A stretch of 64,000 nt of DNA from Gamarada debralockiae (lineage: Eukaryota; Ascomycota; Leotiomycetes; Helotiales; Hyphodiscaceae): the NCBI GenBank assembly GCA_002803225.1, contig NXFV01002074.1:1-64000 (forward strand). Reading direction: 5' to 3'. The position numbers were made by a program, and so were the translations under genes. Below the pieces are notes generated by a model. That model was not told where the DNA came from and did no database searches. It saw nothing but the letters and a program-made list of their open reading frames with translations. Positions 10,565 to 21,744 of this stretch are shown here, piece after piece. Position 1 is the stretch's first letter. Every line of letters begins with the position of its first letter.

Positions 10565-13500
10565 ATGGCTGCATCCGACGATGAAGAGGTCCCGATGTCC
10601 ATCAAGGAGTGGGCGAGGCTTTTGAACTCGCAACTGCCCAGCCAAAAAGCGGAATTGGTGAAAGGCCTCCTGTGGAGGAGATAGTTCCACACCAGAAAAG
10701 ACGCCAGCATTTCGGCCAAACTTAAGCCAATTCGGCGCCAAGTCAGAGGAGTTCCTCCAAGCAACCAAATCTGGGGTGGTCGGCTTAGCAGGGAAAGGAA
10801 GGTTGGCATTTTGGAAGCTACGGACTCGATAAAGGGATTTATAGACCGCCCAAGATGGCCAAATGGGGGTGTTCTAAATTCTAAGCCAAAGGAGGCGACA
10901 ATGATGGATTTCTCATTCAGAGAAGAGGCTGAAGGAACCGGAAAAAGTTACTTCGATGATTTACCTACTGAAGAAGGAACTGAAACGTTTCCTCCAGCGA
11001 GCAGCCTTAAGCTGGGCCGAAAATGGAAATTGCCGGAATTTGATCGCCAGGCTGTAAGCTTCAACTACTGAGTTATGATGAACAGAGCTAAAGAGAGGTC
11101 AGATCGAAAAGCAATTGTCTGAATAATTCGAAAACGTTAAACCATATCACAGTTTTCCATGGATGGCGTAGGAACTATGACGAGCCCTGTCATGAATTGC
11201 TTTGGTAATGCCACAAAGGCGACATCCGATTACATAGAAGCGTCGATGATGAAGGCCATTACCGACAATATGGCAGATGATTTGAGTGATTTCACGCGCA
11301 AGCTTCAGGGTTCCGAGGGTCTTTGCACCAAGTGCAAGGCATTCCCACTCAAAAATTGGCAAACAGCTGCAGATGTTGAGATCGTCTTCAAGAACCCTCT
11401 TGAGAGGGTCGCGTATCATCCGAATTGGTGTCGGCTTTGTGGTTATCTCCAGTGAAACCTTTGCCTACCAGAAAACCATCCATTCCGCCATTCCCAACTT
11501 GGACCTTATCTTCAAGAACATCTGGAAGGCATTACTTTCAAACAATGGGCGGAATCGGGCAGAGGAATTCCGATCGCCAGTGGCCTTTCGGATATTGCAA
11601 AGAGAAATACGAAGGCCCTCTTCATTACCTGTTCCTGTTGCAGCCAACCAGAAGTACAAAGATTCTGCGGTTCTTGTCACAAAACGCCTCATTCAAATGA
11701 TGATGAAAGCTGCTATTGCCGCTCACTCTCGGAAAACTTACACCAGCCAACAGAGTGTCCGAGACCTCAGGACGAGCACTAAAGGCCTCGCGAAAGAGAG
11801 GAAGAAGGGATGGCAAAAGGAGACCTCGGCTGGAAACCTCATTCACCCTAGTGTGCTTTCTTACAGTTACAATACGGACTGCTAAAGATTCACTGCACTC
11901 TGGCCAAGTTCAGGCCTGCTTACATGGGTACGGACGTGGATTCGGAGCTGAGCTGGCCAAGGTCGCCGAATTCAACCTGCGAATTGAAGCAGAACCATCC
12001 TTTGGCACTCCTGAATTGCATTGAGATACGGCCGTCTACTGGATGCTAAGAATATCGACCTGAGTCTAGGAGCTATGTGGCTTACGACTGCGAGAGTATC
12101 ACGGTTCTTATTGCAGTGAGCAGAGTTAGTCAAGTTCTGTTCACCGGCCTCCGTCACTACGGGCGATAGACGTCCAAAATCTTTGCATTGTCAATGTTCC
12201 GAACCTCCGCGAGCTTCGATTCATAGCACTGAGCTCTGTCTGGGGTAATTCCGGACTCGAACTTTGATGCTATCCAGTTCCAACATTGGAAAATAATCAC
12301 GAAAGAATGGGTTGTTAGGGTTCTCACAATGGGTTCCTACAACCAGCAAGGACGCGGTAGAGGTTGTCAAGGCCATCGGCGAACGTTATCTGTGGGTCGA
12401 TGCTCTTTGCATTATGCAAGGCATTGATGATGACGAGAAACATCATCAAATTGCGGCTATGGACTGGCTCTATTCAAAGGTTATTCTTACCATAATCGCT
12501 GCGGATGAACTAGACTCTATGGATGGTCTTCATGGTGTTCGAGAAGACTCTCGCTCCATCAAGCAAGATTTCATAGAGGTGACGACAGGTATCCGCCTCC
12601 TTCCTCCGATCCAAGTCCCGCAGGATCTGGATATAAACGGTGTGGAATTCTCGTGCTTGGACCTTTCAGGAAAGACTTCTTTCAAAACGCCTACCCATAT
12701 TCAAGCCAGGGCAGACGACTTTGTACTGTCGTGGAGCGATTGCCCATGAAGATATGCCGGCCATGGATACAGGTGCACTTTATTACCTTACGAAAACAAT
12801 ATTGAGTGAGCGACGGTAAAGTAGATGAGAGCATCATGATATTTCCGGATCAGAGCATTCACATCGTTAGTTCAGAAACATTCAAACAATATGCTAAGCT
12901 TCTGGGCCAATATACTCACCGACAGATGACGAACGACGGGAACATCTTGAACGCTCTCGGATGTCTCTTACACATCTTCCGCCAGTTCAATTTCCCATGA
13001 GATATGGGGTGTCGGAAATCTTGTTCGATGTCGCTTTGTTATGGCAACCAGCTGAAAAGCTAGTGCCCCGGAGAGCGGGTGGAACGAGTAAATTCTCCTG
13101 TTGGTCCTTGGCAGGCTGGAAGGGACAATTCAGATACGAAGATCCTTTCGATCTAGGCGTGGACGAGAATCTTGGTACTTTGCGCCGTGTGCCACTCACC
13201 GAGGATGAAGAACGACGAGAAGGAGCGTATTAGGCCTCTGATTAGATGGCACATCAAGCACAAGCTTAGTGATGAACTCAGGCCGCTAAATAAAAGTGGA
13301 TGGGGAGTGCCTCTGTTTTCAAAGATGATTCCAGAAGAATGGGACAAAGATCCATTCCTTCAGTTTCAATTGACGAAAGTCCGATGTCTCTAGATGTTTT
13401 GGATCTGCCCAGTGCGATGCTCGCCAATCTGGACGACCATCACCTAGTCTTCTGGACGACAACCGTTGATACTTTTCAACTAGGAACATCCATCTCTCAA

Positions 13501-13773
13501 GACAGTGATATGAGTATAAACCCCAAGGAGCCGCCTCTACGTCACAACATCTTAAACAGGTCATCCAAGGATGTGAGAATGCTATTACTGGATGGCTACG
13601 GACCTCATCGTTTGACCGGGAGGCATGAGTTTTTGGTCATGGCGGAAGCTCAATACTACGGCCTTGAATTTGAACCTGGCAATATAGACGGATATATGCA
13701 GTCATGCTTGTCGAATGGAACGGGACGAAAAGTGATGTACGGAGGCTTAGCCTTGGAAGAGTCGATAAAATGA
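10565..13773 (+). pseudogene. HET-domain (heterokaryon incompatibility) pseudogene
   Basis: Pieces of one HET-type protein lie in order. They are an N-terminal part starting MAASDDEEVPMSIKEW; an intron 11054-11152 (donor GTAAGC); a Cys-containing start of the conserved region (LCTKCKAFPLKNW, NWCRLCG); then RFIALSSVWG and ERYLWVDALCIMQ, both HET signatures; then YTHRQMTNDGNILNAL and VALLWQPAEKLVPRR from the C-terminal half. The frame is broken by in-frame stops at 10682 (TAG), 11453 (TGA), 11780 (TAA) and 11849 (TAG) and by several frameshifts, for example near 12190, 12260 and 12985. HET proteins trigger cell death on fusion of incompatible strains and are a large, fast-evolving family in Pezizomycotina. 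This copy cannot make a full protein. Confidence 0.85.
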
Positions 13774-14087
13774 ACTGGCAAAGTGCTCGTCCTCGAGCCA
13801 AGATTGCTTGTCTAGAGTGAACTGCTCTTTTGCGGTCCAAGATGGAAGCAAGTCTACCGCTACGTACCTTTCGTAACGAGAGAAGAGCGTCTAGGACGAA
13901 ATCAAACCACAAAAAAAAATTCAATTTAAAGTAGGTGTAGTGAGTGTATGAAGAGAAGTCTACATTCCCCTTCCCTCGCCAATCCCGATTAACCCAGCTC
14001 AACCCATGCCAACAAAAGAAACCCAGCGTCTCACGCTCCACATGCATACCTCTCCTCGCCCCATCCAGTCTGTCTCCCCCACCAAAT
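13774..14087. other. intergenic between HET relic and secreted-protein gene
   Basis: Contains an A-rich run near 13910 and CT-rich stretches. No coding content seen. It probably includes the 3' untranslated region of the minus-strand gene. Confidence 0.4.
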
Positions 14088-14593
14088 CTAGGAAAAGGTA
14101 CCCAAAGCATAGACCGGGTTAGGACCAACATCCTCAAAGTCCGTGGTAGTGCTAACGCAATTCCATCCAAACCAAGCGTCCTGCTGCTCAATCTCATTCA
14201 CAACTGTCATAACAGCGAAGTCGTAATCGGCATTGTAGCCCCAGCTGATAACCCATGGGTTACTACGGTCATTATTGCAGGGGAGGGAGACTAGGTTGTT
14301 ATGGGCTGGGTTGGCATATGCGGAAGCAGTGTCGACGATATTGCAGGTGACGTCGGGCGTGTATCCGCCAGGCGAGATAGTGAAGTTGTAGGTGCAGGCG
14401 TTGGGGTATGTGGTGCAGGCTGTGGGGAAGTTAATTTTAGTGAAGAAGGATGAGGGAACGAAGGGTGCAGACCTCGAGTGAAGTCCTTCACGGTCCACTC
14501 AACTCCAACAATCACACGAGTCTGGAGTTCAGCTGGTGCAGCGAGGACACTGCCAGCAAGAGCTGCGAGTGTGAGGAGAGTTTGTCCGAGCAT
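14088..14593 (-). CDS. small secreted cysteine-containing protein, 2 exons
   Basis: Exons 14593-14473 and 14419-14088 join in frame across a 53-nt intron to give 150 residues. The N-terminus MLGQTLLTLAALAGSVLA is a clear signal peptide, with likely cleavage near residue 18-20. The mature part begins with a WTVKDFTR motif, followed by four or more cysteines (ACTTYPNACTYNF, TCNIVD, LPCNND, WNCVS). This WTVxxFTR plus paired-Cys layout resembles small secreted proteins of plant-associated ascomycetes that are often labelled hypersensitive-response-inducing proteins. I infer an extracellular protein, possibly acting at a host surface. There is no direct evidence of activity. No breaks were seen. 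Confidence 0.7.
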
Positions 14594-15149
14594 TTTGGAG
14601 AGCGGCACTCGAAAAATGGTCAACGACTTAAATGTGGTCTTGAAAGAAGATCGGAATGCTCAACGGAAGTGAATGATTTGATTTCGTTGGGGAGGAACTA
14701 ATGGAAAAGAGAGATGGAGGTTTAATATATCCTTCTAAGAACAAAAGTTCCAGAACTTTTTCAATCCAAGCTCTTCACGACAGCAAGCACCTAATAGATC
14801 ATGAGAACAATCAGCCCGGTAACGATGTTTGCTCCACTGTTGGGCTTCGTCGAGAGGATTGTAACATGCCAACCGAAACTTAGGTCATTGCCATTGCCAG
14901 TATCTTCGGTTTCACATCAATGTATGAAGCCTTCCCACGAATCTCCTGACCTTACTGTTTATAAGGATGTAACGTCTCAAATCAAGCGTGGATTTGAGTC
15001 ATTCGGAAACTTGCACGATCCTAATCATACCGAAGTTCTTGTTATTCCGTACGCAACGTTTCTCCAATGGAGCCAGCACATCAAGATCGTAGTCCCCTCA
15101 TCTCGCTAGAAATTATGAAGATACTGTTGGCTGTAATACTTTGTATTGC
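14594..15149. other. intergenic, no supported gene
   Basis: Upstream region of the secreted-protein gene. A plus-strand frame at 14801-15109 has no recognised motif and no good start context. Confidence 0.35.
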
Positions 15150-16083
15150 GGCTACTTGCCTAGATCTAACGACTGCGATGCAGCAACCGCGACTTTAGAT
15201 CCCGAATACGGAGAAACGGCATATGATCTGATCTGGTGATCCTTTGCAATCTCCGGGATATGATATTCTACAGAGAAAATTAAAAATAGACTGTTGCAAT
15301 ACATGCTGTTGACCGTTATTGAAGTTGCAGCCAGCAGAACGTCACACAGCTTTGGCAGGAGAAGTTCGTCCAGGAACCGATGACATGTTTCACGAAATGC
15401 ATGATTCCGGCCGTGCGATCCGGAAACCATCCAAACTGGCACAGCAACTGGATATGAGGAAATGAAATATCTCAAAGAGCTAGCTGCAAGTTGTTGTACC
15501 ATTGCAACGTAAAATGAGGCTTCAGCCCAAACCAGCGCTTCACTTTGTCAACATACGAAGATCCTCACAGCTCCATCAGGAGCTGGGTGAAGATTCGGGC
15601 TCTGGACTTTGGGCGAGCACTTCCGTGTACTTGGCGATAACATTGTGTTCCTGAGCGGCGATTTTCCTGTGTGACTGGTAAGCAAGGAACTCATTCGGAT
15701 GGTCGAGCAGCTGCAGTAAACACTGTACCTTAGTAAGAAGCTCATCTTGCTAACATGCCCCTCCATCTTCTGCGAAGAAATTCTTCGCATTCATTGTACC
15801 AATTGTTTTCGGTTGTAAACCCATCTCACCTCATTCCGAGCTCTGTTCATATCCACCAGCTGTTCCCAGTGTTCTCATGCTCTCTTTGCAGACATTCAAA
15901 CCCCTGGTACAAGCTTTCCAAAGTGATAGCCAGAGTAGAAATCGACTTCTCAAAGGCTTCTTCTCGACCATAGGGTTGCGTGGGTGCGAAGCATACTTCA
16001 GAGGAGTGATGGTCAGGGGTGAGACGCCGCAACTGTTCGTCATCAAGGAGATATGAAAGGGCTACTGGAACTTCTCCTCGCAA
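15150..16083 (-). pseudogene. decayed gene of unknown family
   Basis: Three protein-like stretches lie in order on this strand but in different frames: FEKSISTLAITLESLYQGF near 15950, CLLQLLDHPNEFLAYQSHRK near 15700 and SEALVWAEASFYVAMVQQLA near 15500. The first two are helical and amphipathic. Stops and frame changes separate them and no intron set repairs the frame by eye. I do not recognise the family. It could be a second accessory gene that decayed together with the neighbouring HET pseudogene. Confidence 0.35.
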
Positions 16084-16697
16084 GCAAATAAAAATCCCAG
16101 TTAAAGATTATAACAGTGAGAACTCAATTCAAGGCTCTAATACTCCAAAGGAAGACCTTGGGTCAGACATCTCGAGACTTCGAGACTCACTCTCTTTGTG
16201 CACGTGCGACAATGTGACAGGAAAGATGAAAAGGGACAGTCCGTAACAGATTATTTTGCTTTTAGCAGCAATAATTTAATGAAGGTACTGATGGAACTCA
16301 TGAACCACATAGCTGATTATTGTGAGTGGTCATGTCTGCAGTGATGCTAGGCCCCATTCAGCCATCTGCGAGAGAGTCCTCCTTTAACTCCCACCACCCA
16401 ATACGGCAAAATCCAAGATACAGCAGCATTCATCCTGGTGACTATCCAGAGCCGCCTGGTTCGTGTTGAATCATGAACTCTTGGGGGAACAGTCGTCGAC
16501 GTCACTAAAGTCCAGCAATTTGTCAGCATTGAATTTAACCGGGATCTCCTCACACGGCAAGCACAGTCTGGAGAAGTGGGGGTTTACTGTACCTGCCGCA
16601 CCTCACCACAAAGAGCAATATAAATTTGCAGCGCCTAGAGATTTAACATAGATTCTAAACCTTTGGTATATACTTAGTTGCTTTCGTCAAAGTCAAT
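16084..16697. other. intergenic / promoter of the dehydrogenase
   Basis: No coding feature supported. The 3' part must carry the promoter and leader of the plus-strand dehydrogenase. Confidence 0.35.
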
Positions 16698-17522
16698 ATG
16701 CCAGTCTGGGTGATCACAGGAGCCAATCGGGGCCTCGGCCTCGAATTTGTTACTCAGTTATCCAAAGACGCATCGAACACCATCATAGCCACAACGCGCT
16801 CCTTGTCACGAGATCTAACGGCCCTTGAATCACTCAAGACTAAATCCAACAAACTACACATCTTGGAATGCGACACCGGGTCTCAGGACTCGATCACCTC
16901 CTTCGGCAAACAAGTCTCGTCCCTCCTCGGGCCAGAGAAAATCGACTTCCTGCTCAACAACGCAGGAATCAATGCCCAGCCACAGCAAACGAGCCTGACC
17001 CTTACTCCTGAAGCCCTCACGGACCACGTCAGCGTAAATGTGATGGGTCCGGCGAAGACTGTGCAAGTACTCGAGACGCACTTACAAGATGGATCTGTGG
17101 TCATGAACATGACTTCCGGATTGGGGAGCCTGGCATATGCCCGCACGAAGGACGTGACGACGAGTACAACGTACTCAATATCAAAGGTAGCTGTGAATAT
17201 GTTGACAGTGCATCAAGCGATTGATTTGAAGAAGAAGGGGGTGGTTGTTATTTGTATGGATCCCGGGGTAAGCAGATTATTCTTGCTACAAAGGAGACAA
17301 GTGCTAACCATCGGATATCCTAGTGGGTAAAAACAGACAGTATGTAACTCAGCTTGCTCACAGGAACACAATATATTAACCATGTGACTTACAGTGGGTG
17401 GAAAAGGCGCCGTTCTCGAAAAGGAAGAGAGTATCGGAGGCATGTTAAAGTGTTTGAAGGGGCTGCAGCCAGGGGACTCGGGGAAGTTCTTCGTGTACGA
17501 TGGGAGTGAGAGGGCATGGTAG
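16698..17522 (+). CDS. short-chain dehydrogenase/reductase, 3 exons
   Basis: Exons 16698-17267, 17324-17339 and 17395-17522 give 237 residues. Classic SDR marks are visible: TGANRGLG (residues 7-14, nucleotide binding), NNAG (87-90), Ser140, and Tyr159-x3-Lys163 (YSISK) as the catalytic set, followed by DPGWVKTDMGG, the usual segment after the sheet core. It is an NAD(P)H-dependent oxidoreductase of the 'C-factor-like' small SDR type; the substrate cannot be read from sequence. The middle exon is only 16 nt, yet the joins restore DPG-WVKTD-MGGKGA exactly, so the model is credible. It lies alone between decayed regions, with no obvious biosynthetic partner. Confidence 0.88.
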
Positions 17523-19787
17523 AGTCTACAAGAGTGATGATAAAGGAACCAAAAAGCAAGAACCAATGTATCGAATCACATCAGCTATGCCTAAGAACTT
17601 TTCAAGGCCAAAGATATGTCTCTGGTGATTCGAGGATCTTAATTAATCAATTAAGTGTTGTGACTGGTAATAAGGTAACTTAACCAGTGAAGGAAAATGA
17701 GCGAGCATATGAACTTGGAAACAAAAACAAAATCTTAATCTTACGATATCGAAAAGACTGGTTCGCGAATTGTAATCATCTTCGACGTGATCATTTCGAT
17801 GCTCGATGTTCTTGTCAACCAGCTTGGAGCGATGCCACGAGGGCTAGGTAGTCCCGCTGATTCAGAATTCAGAGGTTGATCCCGGGCCAAAATCCGCCTG
17901 CTGAGAGCAATTATATCTATCTCTCGGAGCTTGTTACTCACATGAGCTCGAACAGAGGATTTTTAACAATCAATTCACTTCATGTCTTGCGTATGCTTGA
18001 AAGGAAGATCTCCAGGCATTTACGAGACCATTTTCAGCGGTTTAGTTTGAGGATATCGAGAATGACTTCTTGGCCAAAGGCAAAGACATGAATCATCAAT
18101 CGCAAAGCGACAAGCCTGCTCCTTTGATCTATTCCTTATCTTCACGGAACGAGACAGGAGTTCAAACCCATCCTTCCCTTCCCTTGACAACCCACCTAAG
18201 CTTCAAAACAAGTCGTAGCAACTAGCACCACTCTCATCGTGTCATTGCAAAGCGGAAGGCGCTTGATAAGTCATGAACGGACGCACTTGCCTCGCGACTC
18301 ACAATTCTGGCACAGCAGTCATCTAAAGACGGGGAGGTCTAACATAGCAAATATTATGACTTTCAAAATTTGAATGCGGAAACTATCATGTCAGGTTCGA
18401 GGCTCAAATAGCTTCCGTCACTGCTAGAAGTTGGAGTGCAGTCTTTATCAAGCGCGTCAAGACTTGATCTTCGATCTGAACCGGCTTCGGGACGTCGTCC
18501 GTAGTCCTTGACCGTGCAGGCTGCAGCAACGTCTCCTGTTGATTTTCCTCAAATACTGTGCCTAGCAATAATCACCAATTATTAACGGGAGTACTCTAGG
18601 GAAAGAAGATGAAGCTTCCGAGCATTTGGAGTCCTTCGCCAGTGAACGTGTTTGTCGGAACAAAAGCAGAGAATCCATCCTTCAGCATCCTCCCTCAAGG
18701 ATAATGAATCGTTCGTCGTCGTAGAAGGAGGGCAGGGTGAAGACGGGATGCCACTCGGCAACCTGACTCGTGTGATGCAATTTCCACAAACAAGGGGGTT
18801 TGGTTTTCGCCATCTTCTAAGTACCCACATAATAAATCGCACTCAACTACATCTCATCACAAGCGGACGCATCCCGAGTTCTCGAATAATTGAATATCTT
18901 GTATTCTTCGGATGTAGGCACACAAAAGCCAATGCACGCAAGGCCAGGCAAGGGGGCAAAACGCAACGCTATTGCACACTCCACACCAATCCATCCTATC
19001 CCCCCTCCCACTATGAATAATCCCATCCATCCTCAAAGCATCTTCTTCATCCACCCCAACTGCCATTCCATGAGTAATGTGACTCCCGTGTATGCAGCCA
19101 GCCAGAACGAAGTAGCGAATTTTGCAAATGAAAAAGGGGAGGGTGGGAGGGAACAAACGCAACGCAAGTATCATGAGCATACACACAAAGCTTCTATGAA
19201 AAAGAGAGGAAAGAGCATAAAAGGACGATGCGAAAGTAATCTGTGTATGCTGTATGCGAAACCGTTTTCCGCGAGGTGCCTAAAAGCTCCAAGAAAGCCG
19301 TAATGCAAATGCACAAACCAGACCACACAACATCCCAGCCAATCCGTCATGATGAATTTGTGACCTGAGTCAAAGATGTCCGAAAACGACGCCACCGGGA
19401 AAAAAACAGCCATCCGATTATGCAACCCTCCCAAACTGTTCGAATCCCCAGAATGACGAGAAAGGAGAGGAAATGCGGAAAGTGTCATCAAGCCATGCAA
19501 ATCGTTTTCGTTGCCGAACTGGGATGGAAAGTGGACGTCTAATAACCGAGGGGAAATTCATATGATGGACACCGAAATAAATGCAATCAGTAGCCCATAT
19601 GATACAATTGCGCAAGCCTTAGGAACTATTAAGCAGGAATGTATCAACCAATGAGCCGGGAGTGATCGAAGGACTATTTCGCGAGTTGTTGATGCCGATC
19701 GAGGAAGAACAATGCCCGATCTAGTGATCATACTTTGGTTGGGGCGCACCGTTATCTACTAGAAATGTTAGCAAAGCTCTGTAACAA
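17523..19787. other. 2.3 kb intergenic, no supported gene
   Basis: Includes the 3' side of both converging neighbours (dehydrogenase and CON7). CON7-type transcripts often have long untranslated ends, so part of this may be its 3' region. The frames present have no domain signatures. Confidence 0.4.
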
Positions 19788-21744
19788 TCACGAAATGAGG
19801 GTGTAATGACGTTGACTGTACATCTGGTTTGGAGCGCCGTAAGGCGAAGCTGGGTAGCCAGAGTATTGAAGGTGGTTGTTGCCGTACTCCTGGAGTTGTT
19901 GAACACCGCCAGAGGGAGCTTGGTATTGACCTGGAACTTGAGCGCCGGGTTGGTAGCCGATGGGTGGAAGTTGAACGGATCGACCAGCTTGTTGGTAACC
20001 GGGGGCAGGAGCACCATCGCTGGAGTTCTGGCCTTCAGCGGGGACGGCGGCGGCTCGAGCACGCTCTTCATCAGCCTTTCGTTGGTTTTCCTCCTCCTTC
20101 TTGCGAGCCTTCCACTCCTTTCGGATTTCCTTGAATTCTATAACACGTTTATGTTAGTATATTTATGTTACACACACGAATCCGTAGGTTCGGTAGACCC
20201 ATGCTAGCGGCCAACTTGAGGTTATCCCCAGACCAAGTCTAACCTAGCTCCAACGCCAACGAAAATCATCCCGCGTATCGCGAAGCACTTGACTAGGAAT
20301 ATCGGACAATTTACAAGCGTGTTAGGAAGAACATCAACCAATTTAATGTTTACATCCGCATCAAAACCTCGTAGATTGTAAAACAAGGAAAGTGGTTGAC
20401 TGGCAATGATGGACGAGCGTCCCCGCGTGGTGGAGAACAAGCATCGTCTAAATTATAACAAGCACTTTCCCGGACAAGGGGCCTGGAATCTGAAATCGTG
20501 ACGAAAGGGTGTCGCAAAGAAAGATCGCGGTTTGCAAGTAAGGGGAAGCCCCAATTTCTGGGACCAGAAGCTAACATACCTTCAGGGGTGCGCTTTTGAC
20601 CATGCGATTGCATGGTGACATGGGCATTGAGGTGGTTCAATGTGCCATAAGCCTTCTCACAGCCATTCCATCCACACTTGTACATGCGTTCGATTTCTTC
20701 GTATCTTCGACGAGGGCGCTTGTGCTGCTGGGCACCGGGAATGGGAACGAAGGAGTAGACCTGCGACAAATGATGCTGTCAGTAAATTAGCAACTCGTCA
20801 GAATCGGGGTAGGCGCTCTTGGAAACTTCTCAAGAGTGTCTAACACGTCGCAATTCGCAACATATTCACTTAGCATGCGCTGACGTGCCTTGCGGCGCGA
20901 AAGACGGTGCAAAGAGTTTTGTGCTTGCAGTCGCGTTGACATATACCAGGCCATGATAAGGACAAATTGGACCTACTTGGCCTGGGCGGGCCCCGGCTGG
21001 TGCTGCGGAAGTTGGAGTTTGGGCACCGGTAACCGCGTAGCCTGGCATTCCGTGCTGTGGGTGACCACCATATCCAGCCCAATCAGGTCTTGGTTGAGTG
21101 TACATCGCGCCCGCAGCATGTTGAGGGTAGCCGTGCTGCATCTCTTGCTGAGGCGGGTAAGGAGAGTATTGCTGGCCGCCGTGTTGAGGGTAGGTCGGGC
21201 TCGATGCAGCGATTGATGGATCTATAGGAACATCCTGGTCAGACTTGATTTGAGGGTTGTGATGGTTTGAGCGCCCATCTTGCAAAGGCATTGACGGACT
21301 TGTTGATTGAGCCATTCCTCCGCTGCTACCGCTGTGGTTGCTTGATGGATGGTACTGGCGTTGAATGTGTTCTGGGAATGAGCTTGCTGAACGCGCCGAG
21401 GTAGGATAAACACCGTACTCGGAGGTTGGGGTCGCAGAGGTGGAGTAGTTGTTCGATCGCACGTCCTGTTGAGGAGTGTATTGCGCAGCAGACGCGTGAT
21501 CTGCGGTTGATTCTTCAGACTGAGCGTCGGTAAACGCGTGTGGATACGGTGTTGGCAAACCTGACTGCGAGTATTCGTTGGCACCTCTGTCCATAGAGTG
21601 GCGCGGATTGTTCGTGAAGGGCCCGAGAAGCGTACTCAATGCAGCTTCAAGCTCGTCGGGCGAGTGTTTGTTGTCGTGTTGTTCGACTTCGGTGCTTGAA
21701 AGTAATGAGTTGGTGGGAGGAATTTGAGATGAGACCAAGGACAT
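19788..21744 (-). CDS. CON7: C2H2 transcription factor CON7, 3 exons
   Basis: Exons 21744-20977, 20760-20580 and 20137-19788 give 432 residues. The first 256 residues are low-complexity, rich in Ser, Gln, Tyr, His and Pro, as expected for an activation region. Exon 2 carries the highly conserved core EEIERMYKCGWNGC then EKAYGTLNHLNAHVTMQSHG (one C2H2 finger). Exon 3 continues with FKEIRKEWKARKKEEE, a basic helix, and a Gln/Tyr-rich tail. This arrangement identifies Con7, first known as a regulator of conidium shape and infection-structure formation in the rice blast fungus and generally a global morphogenesis factor. It is nuclear. ATG 21744 is preceded by a possible acceptor (CTGTAG), so a 5' leader intron is likely. 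About 8.9 kb upstream is gene-free. Confidence 0.92.

Noticed and set aside
10565..13773. HET locus as a functional gene with many introns
   Set aside because: Only one intron has proper splice signals; several stops and frame changes fall inside conserved blocks where introns cannot repair them.
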